Shown here in pieces: positions 14,545 through 21,561 of a DNA stretch of 28,512 bases (positions are counted from its first letter, which is position 1; every line of letters begins with the position of its first letter). This DNA is from a virus. The stretch lies in the IMG/VR virus record IMGVR_UViG_3300001460_000134, positions 1 through 28,512 of that record. One strand, given 5' to 3'. The notes under the pieces were generated by a model that was not told the origin of the DNA, searched no databases, and saw nothing but the letters and a program-made list of their open reading frames with translations. Made by a program: the position numbers and the translations under genes.

Positions 14545-14913
14545 ATGGACAGTACAGTTCTTGGATGTTTGGCAGAATATTTATTTTGCATCGAATGTTT
14601 AAAAAGAGATATTAATGTTTCAATGCCATTATCACCGGGATCTGTTTATGATGTTGTAGTTGAATCTAAAGGGGTTTTATTGAAAGTTCAAGTAAAGAGC
14701 CATTATACAGGAGATCCAAATAATATAGATGCTATTAAAGTCAATTTTACTGCAAAACGAAAATATAACACAGATGAAGTTGATTTTTTTGCGATTTATG
14801 TAAAAAAGTTCAATGGTTTTTTTATTTTTAAAAATAATGGAGAAAGGAGGTCAATTCGTTTATCATTAACAAATAAAAATTCAAATTTTTTTAATAATTT
14901 TGAATTCGATTAA
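14545..14913 (+). CDS. I-Ssp6803I-like PD-(D/E)XK endonuclease (PDDEXK_5 type)
   Basis: 122 aa. An early helix with GCLAEYLFC (Glu11), then MPLSPGSVYDVVVE (Asp36), then LLKVQVKSHY (Gln49, Lys51), then a strand-rich C-terminus with VDFFAIYVKKFNGFFIFK. The E...D...QxK set and the spacing match what I recall of the intron-encoded homing enzyme I-Ssp6803I and its PDDEXK_5 relatives, which cut DNA as tetramers. Start at 14545 rather than the TTG at 14485, because the latter lies in the terminator repeat. No intron is visible around it; it is free-standing between direct repeats, so it may be a mobile homing gene or an accessory nuclease. Confidence 0.75.
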   Translation: MDSTVLGCLAEYLFCIECLKRDINVSMPLSPGSVYDVVVESKGVLLKVQVKSHYTGDPNNIDAIKVNFTAKRKYNTDEVDFFAIYVKKFNGFFIFKNNGERRSIRLSLTNKNSNFFNNFEFD

Positions 14914-14940
14914 AATTTTATTTGATTTTTGTTTTATATA

Positions 14941-14988
14941 TAGTTGGAAAGCCGTCTTATTAATTTAAGGCGGTTTTTTTTTATCTTT
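14941..14988 (+). repeat. 48-bp direct repeat, right copy, around nuclease gene
   Basis: Second copy of the terminator-promoter unit; the one difference is T to A in the hairpin loop. Recombination between copies would remove 452 bp with the nuclease gene and leave one intact terminator-promoter between the tiny genes and 15006. Confidence 0.9.
14948..14982 (+). terminator. terminator hairpin in right repeat
   Basis: Same stem as the left copy (14948-14959 with 14966-14977), followed by the T run to 14982. It ends the nuclease transcript. Confidence 0.7.
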
Positions 14989-14989
14989 G
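14982..14989 (+). promoter_or_regulatory. promoter box for connector/tail operon (TATCTTTG)
   Basis: Exact TATCTTTG, 16 nt before the ATG at 15006. It is the likely start of transcription for the connector genes that follow. Confidence 0.6.
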
Positions 14990-15005
14990 TTTCAAATACT
15001 TACAA

Positions 15006-15200
15006 ATGAAAATTAAAATCATTAAACAAGTTTATACATCTCAAGGATGGAGGAATGAAGGTGCAATTTTTGAACTTGATCCCAAAACTGCAAGGCATTA
15101 TATAAAAAAGGGAATAGGAATTGAATACAAGGAGGAGAAGGCAGAAAAAGAAACAAAAGAATTTAAACCGAAACGAAAATACACAAAACGAAAAAAATGA
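15006..15200 (+). CDS. small basic protein preceding connector genes, 64 aa
   Basis: Opens with MKIKIIKQVYTSQGWRNEGAIFELD then TARHYIKKGIGIEY, a pattern common in small phage proteins next to connector genes (a short beta-domain with a lysine-rich tail). The last 20 residues are almost all Lys, Glu and Arg. First gene after the right repeat, overlapping the connector gene by ATGA. Probably a minor head or assembly factor, but function is unknown. Confidence 0.6.
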   Translation: MKIKIIKQVYTSQGWRNEGAIFELDPKTARHYIKKGIGIEYKEEKAEKETKEFKPKRKYTKRKK

Positions 15201-15724
15201 TGTCGGATATTTTAACTCAAATAAAAATAAGTTCGACAATTGGGAGCGAGGTTATTTCGGTTCAGGATGTCAAGGATTTTGTGAGAATTGATACTTCTGC
15301 GGATGATACTTTAATTTCCCGGATGATCACAACTGCGAGAGAATGGGCGGAGAATTATATGACGAGAGATATTGTTTCTAAATCTCGAATTTATTATTTA
15401 CCCAAGGTCGATGATCGTTTTTTACTTCCTTTTGCTCCAATCACTTCAATTTCACAGGTTACAGTCGATGGGACTGCTACAACAGATTATCAGTTATTCG
15501 GATTAAACGAACAAGTTGTTTTATTAATTTCATTACCATCAAAGGAAGTGAAAGTAACTTATGTAACAACGGGTTTACCTGATGAATCAATAAAACAGGC
15601 ATTGCTGCAATTGGTTTCAAGTTATTACGACAACAGATCAAATTTTGTTGTTGGTGAATCAGTAAACGAGATTCCAACAGGAACAAAAACAATTTTAACA
15701 TCGTTTAAAACAATGTTCATCTAA
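15197..15724 (+). CDS. head-tail connector (HK97 gp6-like)
   Basis: 175 aa. Features of the gp6-like adaptor family: SVQDVKDFVRIDTSADDTLISRMITTAREWAENYMTRDI near the N-terminus (helical bundle), a beta-rich middle (FLLPFAPITSISQVTVDG), then a C-terminal helix with LLQLVSSYYDNRSNF. It forms a ring below the portal. ATG at 15197 overlaps the previous stop; a second ATG directly follows at 15200, so either could be used. It overlaps the next gene by one base. Confidence 0.85.
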   Translation: MMSDILTQIKISSTIGSEVISVQDVKDFVRIDTSADDTLISRMITTAREWAENYMTRDIVSKSRIYYLPKVDDRFLLPFAPITSISQVTVDGTATTDYQLFGLNEQVVLLISLPSKEVKVTYVTTGLPDESIKQALLQLVSSYYDNRSNFVVGESVNEIPTGTKTILTSFKTMFI

Positions 15725-16053
15725 TGGATTCGGGGAAGTTAAATACAAGGGTTGAGGTTTACAGATTGACTAAAACTGCTGATAATTATGGTGGGTTTAC
15801 TTCTACACAATCTTTGATTTACAATATTTGGGCATTTAAAAAGGATTTAAGCGGTGAAATTCGACAAGAAAACGGAAAGAGGTCAAAGTATAACGAAATA
15901 GAATTAATCATCAGAAAAAAGACTGCTGATAACATTTTAATTGGCGATCTGCTGAAGATTGAAAACATTTCCGGTAAATATCGATTAAACGAAAAGTTTG
16001 ACAACGTTGATCGTTATTTTACAAAAATAAAAGCTACGTATCGTGAAGAATGA
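15724..16053 (+). CDS. head-tail adaptor / head closure protein
   Basis: 109 aa, beta-rich. NTRVEVYRLTKTADNYGGFTST at the N-terminus and LLKIENISGKYRLNEKFDNVDRYFTKIKATYRE at the C-terminus fit the SPP1 gp16 / HK97 gp7 head-closure family. It extends the connector and holds packaged DNA. Neighbours on both sides are connector and neck genes, the expected order. Confidence 0.82.
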   Translation: MDSGKLNTRVEVYRLTKTADNYGGFTSTQSLIYNIWAFKKDLSGEIRQENGKRSKYNEIELIIRKKTADNILIGDLLKIENISGKYRLNEKFDNVDRYFTKIKATYREE

Positions 16054-16423
16054 ATTTAGCGTTAATGAAAATGATTTAAGAAAATTGAATCAAAAACTTG
16101 GTAAATTATTCGCCATTGACAAAACAGTTGCATCAAATTTAATTGACAGATTCGCCATAAAATCAGAATATGATATTGTAAAAGATGCTCCTGTTGATAC
16201 AGGTAACTTAAGAAGCCAAGTCCACAAAAAAACAAACGATAAAGAGGCATTGATTGAATCACAGGCATTTTCAAAATTAAATCGAACTTTTGATTATGCT
16301 TTGGTTCAGGAATTTGGATCATCAAGGAGAAAACCAAAATCATATTTTTGGAATAACATCTATAAAAATTACAATGTACTTTTGTTGAGAATTGACAAGG
16401 CAATTAAAAAAGCGATAAAATGA
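16043..16423 (+). CDS. HK97 gp10-like neck/tail component
   Basis: 126 aa. The APVDTGNLRSQV motif (about residues 50-61) with a following beta segment and ALVQEFGSSRRKP is characteristic of the gp10-like family that joins head and tail. The only in-frame start near the 5' end is GTG at 16043, inside the previous gene by 11 bp; there is no later Met in a useful place, so GTG is chosen. It overlaps the tail-terminator gene by 4 bp. Confidence 0.85.
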   Translation: MKNEFSVNENDLRKLNQKLGKLFAIDKTVASNLIDRFAIKSEYDIVKDAPVDTGNLRSQVHKKTNDKEALIESQAFSKLNRTFDYALVQEFGSSRRKPKSYFWNNIYKNYNVLLLRIDKAIKKAIK

Positions 16424-17220
16424 TTGAGGCATTACATTTTTTAAGAAAGGCAATCATTGACAGATTAAGCGGTTCAATCGTTTTAAACAGTCAAAATGTA
16501 CCTGTCTACAATAGAGTTCCATCCAATGCAACAGAACCATTTATCAAAGTTTATTCATTGCAAAATGAGGAAACAGATTTTAATAGGGATTCATATATGT
16601 TGGACTGCATCACGAGGATTGATGTTGTTACTTCCTTTGATGGGGATTCCGGGGGTGAATTGGATGCAAACGAAATTGTTTCTCAAGTTTTAACTTTAGT
16701 TAGGACAAGAGAAGGAAATGAACTTGTTCAAAATGGAAACTTTGCTGATGGTTCTAATAATTGGACGAAATTGGGTGATGTTGAGATAACAGGAGGCGAA
16801 GCGGTATTTTTTGGAACTGATGAATTGTCAAGAATTAAGCAGGAAAACGTTTTTAAAATTGGTCAAGAATTTACTTTGAATTATGAGATTACAAGTTATA
16901 CATCCGGATCGTTGTCCGTTGTAAGATTTGGTGTTGATGATAATAATGGAATGGAAATACCTACAACAGTTGGATGGCATTCGGTTACTGCGAATGCGTT
17001 TCAAAATGATTTGCAGATAAAACGTAAAGGAGATCCAACAACATTGAATATCTCAAATATTTCGGTCAAAGCTAAGTTGAGTTATTTTAATTTAGCTGAA
17101 AATGGTTTAAAAGTATATTCATCTGTTTTAATGAATACAACGTATTTTGAGGAAGATGCAGAAAATAAATCATATTTTAGGGCGATAATTGAGTTGTCTA
17201 ATAAAGTTCAGAAAATTTAA
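16420..17220 (+). CDS. tail terminator (DUF3168-like) with inserted beta-sandwich domain
   Basis: 266 aa, about twice the usual length. Residues 1-97 give the first part of a DUF3168/tail-terminator fold (RIDVVTSFDGDSGGELDANEIVSQVLTLVR). Residues about 100-220 are a separate domain opening ELVQNGNFADGSNNWTKLG, the hallmark of carbohydrate-binding/galactose-binding-like modules and very similar to the opening in the fibre protein at 19090 (ELVTNGDFSNGSTGWT). The terminator fold then resumes at 221-266 (YFNLAENGLKVYSSVL...YFEED...SYFRAIIELSNKVQ). The insertion point is between a helix and a strand. It ends the tail tube; the insert would project outward. Confidence 0.85.
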   Translation: MIEALHFLRKAIIDRLSGSIVLNSQNVPVYNRVPSNATEPFIKVYSLQNEETDFNRDSYMLDCITRIDVVTSFDGDSGGELDANEIVSQVLTLVRTREGNELVQNGNFADGSNNWTKLGDVEITGGEAVFFGTDELSRIKQENVFKIGQEFTLNYEITSYTSGSLSVVRFGVDDNNGMEIPTTVGWHSVTANAFQNDLQIKRKGDPTTLNISNISVKAKLSYFNLAENGLKVYSSVLMNTTYFEEDAENKSYFRAIIELSNKVQKI

Positions 17221-17223
17221 AAA

Positions 17224-17382
17224 ATGGAAGATTTGAAAATATATGGATTGAGTTTTGGAGCAATTTTGATTAGTGTTATCAATCAAATAAATCCATATTT
17301 ACAAACGATTGTTTTGATCACTTCGATTATTTATACAGTTTTAAGAATCATTAAAAATTTAAAAGGCGATGGCAAAGATTGA
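17224..17382 (+). CDS. small two-helix membrane protein, 52 aa (holin candidate)
   Basis: A short ORF, starting 3 nt after the tail-terminator stop. Two hydrophobic stretches, about residues 9-20 (LSFGAILISVIN) and 27-41 (QTIVLITSIIYTVLR), are split by NQINPY, and the tail is basic and charged (KNLKGDGKD). Size and topology fit a small holin, and the endolysin gene is 350 bp downstream. It overlaps the next gene by 14 bp. The holin label is by context only. Confidence 0.5.
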   Translation: MEDLKIYGLSFGAILISVINQINPYLQTIVLITSIIYTVLRIIKNLKGDGKD

Positions 17383-17662
17383 TCTTGATGGTGATGGCAA
17401 AGCGGATTTTTCCATTTCGCTTCCAAATATTGTGATGTTATTGGGTGGTATTGTATCAATCGTCAGTTCTTATTTTATGCTAAACTCTAAAATTGAAAAA
17501 GCGATGATTTCGCCAATTCAGGAGGTTTCGCAAAAAGATTTGAGGTACCTGAAGGACGAAGAAGATTTGAAGATAATGAAACTTGAGAAAGATATTGAGG
17601 ATAATAAAGGATATATAAAAGCCTTGGAAATAGAATTACGAACACAATATAAACGAAAATGA
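17369..17662 (+). CDS. EF-hand-like loop, membrane helix and coiled coil protein
   Basis: 97 aa. The N-terminus DLDGDGKADFS (residues 5-15) matches an EF-hand/dockerin-type calcium-binding loop DxDGDGxxD. A membrane helix follows at about 18-38 (LPNIVMLLGGIVSIVSSYFML), then an alpha-helical, charged coiled coil to the end (LRYLKDEEDLKIMKLEKDIEDNKGYIKALEIELRTQYKRK). A type II or type III orientation is possible. The layout, a membrane anchor plus periplasmic-type coiled coil beside an amidase, suggests an inner-membrane lysis factor such as a spanin-like or holin-partner protein. This is inferred; the family is unnamed to me. It overlaps by ATGA with the next gene. Confidence 0.55.
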   Translation: MAKIDLDGDGKADFSISLPNIVMLLGGIVSIVSSYFMLNSKIEKAMISPIQEVSQKDLRYLKDEEDLKIMKLEKDIEDNKGYIKALEIELRTQYKRK

Positions 17663-17733
17663 AAATTGATTTCGGTTTAATAGTTGGTTTATTAGTACTT
17701 TTAATTTTAACTATTTTTTATTTTAAATTATGA
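17659..17733 (+). CDS. 24-aa membrane peptide
   Basis: A tiny ORF, MKIDFGLIVGLLVLLILTIFYFKL, which is almost entirely one membrane helix. Its ATG overlaps the stop of the upstream gene and its stop overlaps the endolysin ATG, so it fits exactly into the gap between two genes in the lysis cluster. It may be a holin-like or anti-holin peptide, or only a coupling element; its coding status rests on the perfect overlaps. Confidence 0.4.
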   Translation: MKIDFGLIVGLLVLLILTIFYFKL

Positions 17734-18140
17734 GGGATATAAACAAAATAATCATTCATTGTTCAGCAACGAGAGAGGGCCAAGATGTTTCGATTGAAAC
17801 TATAAGAAGGTGGCACGTTGTTGAGAGAGGATGGTCTGATATAGGTTATCATTATGTTATAGGTCTTGATGGGAGTGTTCATAAAGGGCGTTTAAATAAC
17901 GTTCAAGGTGCGCACACTAAAGGACACAATAAAAACAGTATTGGTATTTGTTATATTGGTGGCTGCGACCAAGATATGAATCCAAAGGACACAAGAACAG
18001 ATGCACAGAAAAGGTCTTTTTTAATTTTGTTAGAAGGGTTAAAATCTATTTATCCGAAAGCGAAAGTACATGGCCACAACGAGTTTAGTAACAAAGCCTG
18101 TCCTTCGTTTGATGTAAAGGAAGAATATGGGCATATTTAG
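17730..18140 (+). CDS. endolysin, N-acetylmuramoyl-L-alanine amidase (Amidase_2)
   Basis: 136 aa, compact T7-lysozyme-like amidase. Zinc ligands: His10 (IIIHCSAT), His116 (VHGHNEF) and Cys124 (KACPSFD); catalytic Tyr40 (DIGYHYVI) and Lys122 correspond to the known T7 set. It cuts the bond between muramic acid and L-alanine. No signal peptide, so release needs a holin; candidates lie upstream and at 18192. Single catalytic domain with no separate cell-wall-binding domain, usual for Gram-negative hosts. Confidence 0.92.
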   Translation: MRDINKIIIHCSATREGQDVSIETIRRWHVVERGWSDIGYHYVIGLDGSVHKGRLNNVQGAHTKGHNKNSIGICYIGGCDQDMNPKDTRTDAQKRSFLILLEGLKSIYPKAKVHGHNEFSNKACPSFDVKEEYGHI

Positions 18141-18191
18141 TAAATATTTAAGTTTACATAATAAAATAAATGTAAAGCAATAGATTTACAA

Positions 18192-18638
18192 ATGAATAAA
18201 CCATTTAGAAAAACAAAAGTTGGTCAATTTTTGGCAAAGGTTTCGCCAAAGATTATAGATAAAATTGGCGATGTTCTTCCCGATCGTGGTGCATTGGGCG
18301 TGATTAAAAATTTAATAGACAAGGACGAGGAATTGACATATCAACAAAAGATGATCGCCAACAATCATTTAATGGAATTTTATAAATTAGAAATTGAGGA
18401 TCGGGATTCAGCGAGAAAAAGAGAGGCAGAAATTTCAAAAACAGATAAAATTGATTGGATGATGAAAGCAACAGGTTTGACCGGGTTACTTTCTTTTTTA
18501 TTTATAATTTTTGCAATCGTTTATATCCCAAACATCAAAGAGAATGATCTTTTTTTGCACCTGATGGGGATGGTGGAAGGAGTTGTCGTTGGAAACATAT
18601 TCGCTTACTATTATGGAACTTCTGCGGATAAAAAGTAA
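18192..18638 (+). CDS. holin-like membrane protein
   Basis: 148 aa. The first 90 residues are soluble and charged (MNKPFRKTKVGQFLAKVSPKI, then EIEDRDSARKREAEISKTDKID), the last part has two membrane helices at about 95-113 (GLTGLLSFLFIIFAIVYI) and 121-141 (LHLMGMVEGVVVGNIFAYYYG), ending TSADKK. The EIEDRDSARKRE segment and the double C-terminal helices fit the 3TM-holin family (GTA-type). It sits right after the endolysin, so it is the most likely holin in this window. Confidence 0.65.
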   Translation: MNKPFRKTKVGQFLAKVSPKIIDKIGDVLPDRGALGVIKNLIDKDEELTYQQKMIANNHLMEFYKLEIEDRDSARKREAEISKTDKIDWMMKATGLTGLLSFLFIIFAIVYIPNIKENDLFLHLMGMVEGVVVGNIFAYYYGTSADKK

Positions 18639-18644
18639 ATTGTT

Positions 18645-18652
18645 TAAATTTG
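18645..18652 (+). promoter_or_regulatory. Bacteroidota -7-like box before fibre genes (TAAATTTG)
   Basis: TAAATTTG matches TAnnTTTG, in the 27-bp gap between the holin-like gene and the ORF at 18666, with 13 nt from its end to the ATG. Could start a separate fibre transcript. Confidence 0.4.
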
Positions 18653-18665
18653 TAAAAAAATAAAA

Positions 18666-18938
18666 ATGGCATCAGATTTATACTACACTAAGGAATTTCA
18701 AAAATTAAGTTTTGGCGATAAAGGATTAAGAGTTTTAGCATCCGGATCAACTTCGGTAGCTGATGAAGATTTTTGTGCAATCCAATCAATGGAGGATTCT
18801 GTAATTACATTTAACTGCAATGAAACAAGCGGTGATACTTCGGTAACATCATTAACGTTATTGTCGGGGCATATTGTTTACGGAAATTTGGAAGATATTG
18901 CGGTTGCATCAGGAAAGGTAATTGCTTATTTAAGATAA
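18666..18938 (+). CDS. hypothetical virion-type protein, 90 aa
   Basis: Begins MASDLYYTKEFQKLSFGDKGLRVL and continues beta-rich with Ser/Thr (SGSTSVADEDFCAIQSMEDSVITFNC...), ending with a VASGKVIAYLR strand. The composition and repeats of short strands look like a structural protein, such as a decoration or fibre-base protein. It precedes the fibre genes, with a promoter-like box upstream. No family recognised. Confidence 0.55.
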   Translation: MASDLYYTKEFQKLSFGDKGLRVLASGSTSVADEDFCAIQSMEDSVITFNCNETSGDTSVTSLTLLSGHIVYGNLEDIAVASGKVIAYLR

Positions 18939-18939
18939 A

Positions 18940-19089
18940 ATGTTAGGTTTAGGTAATTCAATTTCAAAAATATCTTCGGTCAGTTCTTTTATTGATAATT
19001 TGTTGTCTGCATTAAAATCACGATCAACATTTTTCGAAAATAAAGGAGGGACAAAAAATATTTTAAATGATTTTAAAAACTGCGGATAA
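18940..19089 (+). CDS. hypothetical protein, 49 aa
   Basis: Short ORF, starting 1 nt after the previous stop and ending 1 nt before the fibre gene ATG, without overlap. The product, MLGLGNSISKISSVSSFIDNLLSALKSRS..., is amphipathic in its first half and basic at the end. No family recognised. The seamless fit between neighbours supports it as real. Confidence 0.45.
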   Translation: MLGLGNSISKISSVSSFIDNLLSALKSRSTFFENKGGTKNILNDFKNCG

Positions 19090-20760
19090 ATGAGTTTGTT
19101 AGATGAAGCAAGTATTATCATTACGCCAACTGCTTATGATGTAGGTAGTATAAATGCTGTTAAACCTATTCAAAGTATTAGTGGTGAATTAGTTACTAAT
19201 GGCGATTTTAGTAATGGTTCAACGGGTTGGACTTTAGGTACACAATGGAGTATAGTTAATAATGAGGCGGTATATGTTGGTGATGGCACAAATAATACGC
19301 TTGTTTATAATGTTACTTTAATTCAAGGTAAAACTTATAGGGTAAAGTTTAATGTTTTATCTTTAAGTGGTGTAGGTAAAGTGCAAATGCAAGATGGTAT
19401 TGATAACGACTTTAATACAGTTGGTGAAAAAACATTCGATGTAAGTATAGAGAATAATCCATTTAGCGGTATTTCATTTGCAAGAAAAAATGGTGTTGTT
19501 TCTATGACTATTGATGATATTTCATTAAAAGAAGTATTAGATGCAGATTTAGACTTTGAAAGAGCAACAAGTGGTAGTGTTGTTGGCACTGCACAACGTG
19601 AGAATTCTGATGGTGTATTAGAACAAGTTGCAGAGAATGTACCGAGAATAGATTATTTAGGAGGGGAAGGGCATTGGCTTATAGAACCACAAGCGACGAA
19701 TACTTCAACTTATTCGAATGATTTATCACAAGGTGCTATATTTAGTGGTTCATCTGCTCCACAAAGTCCAAATGCAACTTTGACTGCAAATCAAGCTACA
19801 TCACCCGATGGCACAACTAATTCAATGAAATTAACTTGTGATACTGACACTAATCAAATACATCATATCAGAATTGAAAACGTTGTAGTTGTTTCAGATA
19901 ATACAAATATCATTTCACTTTTTGTAAAAAAAGGTAGTGGTATTGATTTTTTTGCGATTGCTTGTGATAACTACGACACAAATAATAGACGTGCTTGGTT
20001 TAATGTAAATACAGGTGTTTTAGGGACACAATCGAATGTTGTTGATTCTAACATTGAAGATTACGGAGATGGTTGGTATCGTTGTTCAATGGCTTTTAAG
20101 ACAACAACTTTGGTAAGTGGAACAGTTCGTTTAATTGTTACCAATGCCGATAATACTACTCAATTTGATGGCAATGGAGAATTTCATTATTTCTACGGAT
20201 TACAATGTGAAACATCAGATAATGATAATGCAACAAAACCAACATCATACATTCCTACAAGTGGAGGTACAGTAACAAGGGCGGAAGATGCGTTCGGACT
20301 AAATACAACGTTAGACACATCTTTAATTGATTCAACAGAAGGAACTTTTTATGCTGAAATAGCTGCTTTGGATAACAATTTAGTAGATAGGAATATCAGT
20401 TTGTCAGATGGTGCTGAATTGAATACAATTAGATTTAGATATACAACTGCTTCAAACGGGCTTCAACTATCAGTTAAAGTAGGGACTGCTCAAGCAGCAT
20501 TCACAACAACATCTTTTGATATAACGAATTTTTTAAAAATAGGTTTGAGATTCAAAGAGAATGATTTTTCTTGTTTTGTGAACGGAAGTCAACTTACAAA
20601 TTCTGTTGTAGGTGGTGGTTCAACGTATCCCGCAAATACTTTAACTAAAATAAAAAGTGCGAGAGGTGATAATGCACTTGATTTTGCAGGAAAAATTAAA
20701 TGTATTTCGGTATTCAAAGAAGGATTAACAGATGCGGAATTAACTTGTTTAACATCATGA
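19090..20760 (+). CDS. tail fibre / adhesin with carbohydrate-binding and LamG-like domains
   Basis: 556 aa. A domain at about 32-148 opens ELVTNGDFSNGSTGWT and ends MTIDDISLKEV, a carbohydrate-binding/galactose-binding-like sandwich. Then the phage spike signature at 154-208 (DLDFERATSGS..., PRIDYLGGEGHWLIEPQATN.STYSND), a second sandwich to about 398 (ending PTSYIPTSGGTVTRAED), and a concanavalin/LamG-like C-terminus at 400-556 (GTFYAEIAAL..., LKIGLRFKENDFSCFVNG). No catalytic hydrolase motif is visible. Together these suggest binding to host surface glycans. Start is the ATG one base after the small ORF; it overlaps the next gene by ATGA. Confidence 0.85.
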   Translation: MSLLDEASIIITPTAYDVGSINAVKPIQSISGELVTNGDFSNGSTGWTLGTQWSIVNNEAVYVGDGTNNTLVYNVTLIQGKTYRVKFNVLSLSGVGKVQMQDGIDNDFNTVGEKTFDVSIENNPFSGISFARKNGVVSMTIDDISLKEVLDADLDFERATSGSVVGTAQRENSDGVLEQVAENVPRIDYLGGEGHWLIEPQATNTSTYSNDLSQGAIFSGSSAPQSPNATLTANQATSPDGTTNSMKLTCDTDTNQIHHIRIENVVVVSDNTNIISLFVKKGSGIDFFAIACDNYDTNNRRAWFNVNTGVLGTQSNVVDSNIEDYGDGWYRCSMAFKTTTLVSGTVRLIVTNADNTTQFDGNGEFHYFYGLQCETSDNDNATKPTSYIPTSGGTVTRAEDAFGLNTTLDTSLIDSTEGTFYAEIAALDNNLVDRNISLSDGAELNTIRFRYTTASNGLQLSVKVGTAQAAFTTTSFDITNFLKIGLRFKENDFSCFVNGSQLTNSVVGGGSTYPANTLTKIKSARGDNALDFAGKIKCISVFKEGLTDAELTCLTS

Positions 20761-21047
20761 TTTATAAAAAATATAGCTTTGATTCAGAAGCGCAGGTGAT
20801 TGGATTAATAAATGATTTAGGTGAAAATAATCACACAGTCGTTAAATTAGGTTTTTTACAAATTGGTGATGCTGATGAAGAAACACCACCAACATTCAGC
20901 GACAAGTATTCAGTTGATGTTTTATGGCGAGGATTGGAAGTTGACGAAAATGTAAATCCGATTTTTCCTGAAGGATGGAAAGAGTTTGAATTAAACAGTT
21001 TGTTAAATTATAGACACAACTTTTTCGGTTTAATATTCAAAGAATAA
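20757..21047 (+). CDS. hypothetical fibre-associated protein, 96 aa
   Basis: Start at the ATG overlapping the fibre stop; a longer frame from 20700 would lie within the fibre gene. The product MIYKKYSFDSEAQVIGLINDLGE... contains WRGLEVDENVNPIFPEGWKEFELNSLLNYRHNF near its C-terminus and is soluble and acidic. Its coupling to the fibre gene suggests a fibre-assembly partner or tip, but this is only context. No family recognised. Confidence 0.55.
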   Translation: MIYKKYSFDSEAQVIGLINDLGENNHTVVKLGFLQIGDADEETPPTFSDKYSVDVLWRGLEVDENVNPIFPEGWKEFELNSLLNYRHNFFGLIFKE

Positions 21048-21063
21048 TTTTTTTAAAAATAAC

Positions 21064-21071
21064 TATATTTG
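21064..21071 (+). promoter_or_regulatory. Bacteroidota -7 promoter box before major tail gene (TATATTTG)
   Basis: TATATTTG in the 47-bp gap, 23 nt before the ATG at 21095. It is preceded by a T-run (but no clear -33 TTG). The high-copy major tail protein would profit from its own promoter. Confidence 0.5.
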
Positions 21072-21094
21072 TAAATAAATAAAAAATATAAAAA

Positions 21095-21517
21095 ATGGCT
21101 ACATCAGGCGTATTTAACGGAACAAATTTAATTTTAAAGGTAATTGCTGATGGTGGTACATTACTCACAATAGGACATACAACATCCTGCACATTTTCGT
21201 TGTCAAATGATTTACCGATTGCAACAACAAAGGATTCAAGCGGATTCCAAGAAGTAATAGCCGGTGTAAGATCAGCGGAAATCACATTTGATGGGTTGGT
21301 TGATTATTCTGACATTATGGATATTGATGCGTTGATTGGATTTGTAACATCACGACAAAAAATCGATTTTAGTTTTGGAACTGCTGCAACGGGAGATGTT
21401 GTTTATTCGGGAGAAGGATTTTTGTCATCGGTTGATTACACTGCGGAAATGGAATCCCCGGTATCATTCAGCGGAACAATTACATCAACAGGAGCGATAA
21501 CGGCTGCTGCAAATTAA
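21095..21517 (+). CDS. major tail tube protein
   Basis: 140 aa, beta-rich, compact. MATSGVFNGTNLILKVIADGG..., LSNDLPIATTKDSSGFQEVIAGVRSAEITFDGLVDY and EGFLSSVDYTAEMESPVSFSGTITSTGAI fit the TP901-1-type major tail protein pattern. It is flanked by a promoter-like box and a strong terminator, consistent with a separately controlled, abundant product. It sits directly before the tail-assembly chaperone, the usual order. No Ig-like extension at the C-terminus. Confidence 0.88.
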   Translation: MATSGVFNGTNLILKVIADGGTLLTIGHTTSCTFSLSNDLPIATTKDSSGFQEVIAGVRSAEITFDGLVDYSDIMDIDALIGFVTSRQKIDFSFGTAATGDVVYSGEGFLSSVDYTAEMESPVSFSGTITSTGAITAAAN

Positions 21518-21524
21518 GATAAAC

Positions 21525-21554
21525 GGGGTGGTCTTAAAACCATCCCTTTTTTTT
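21525..21554 (+). terminator. intrinsic terminator after major tail gene
   Basis: Stem ggggtggt (21525-21532) with accatccc (21539-21546), with one G-U pair, 6-nt loop, and an eight-T run (21547-21554). It would reduce expression of the downstream tail genes compared with the tube protein. Confidence 0.85.
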
Positions 21555-21561
21555 AAATTTT

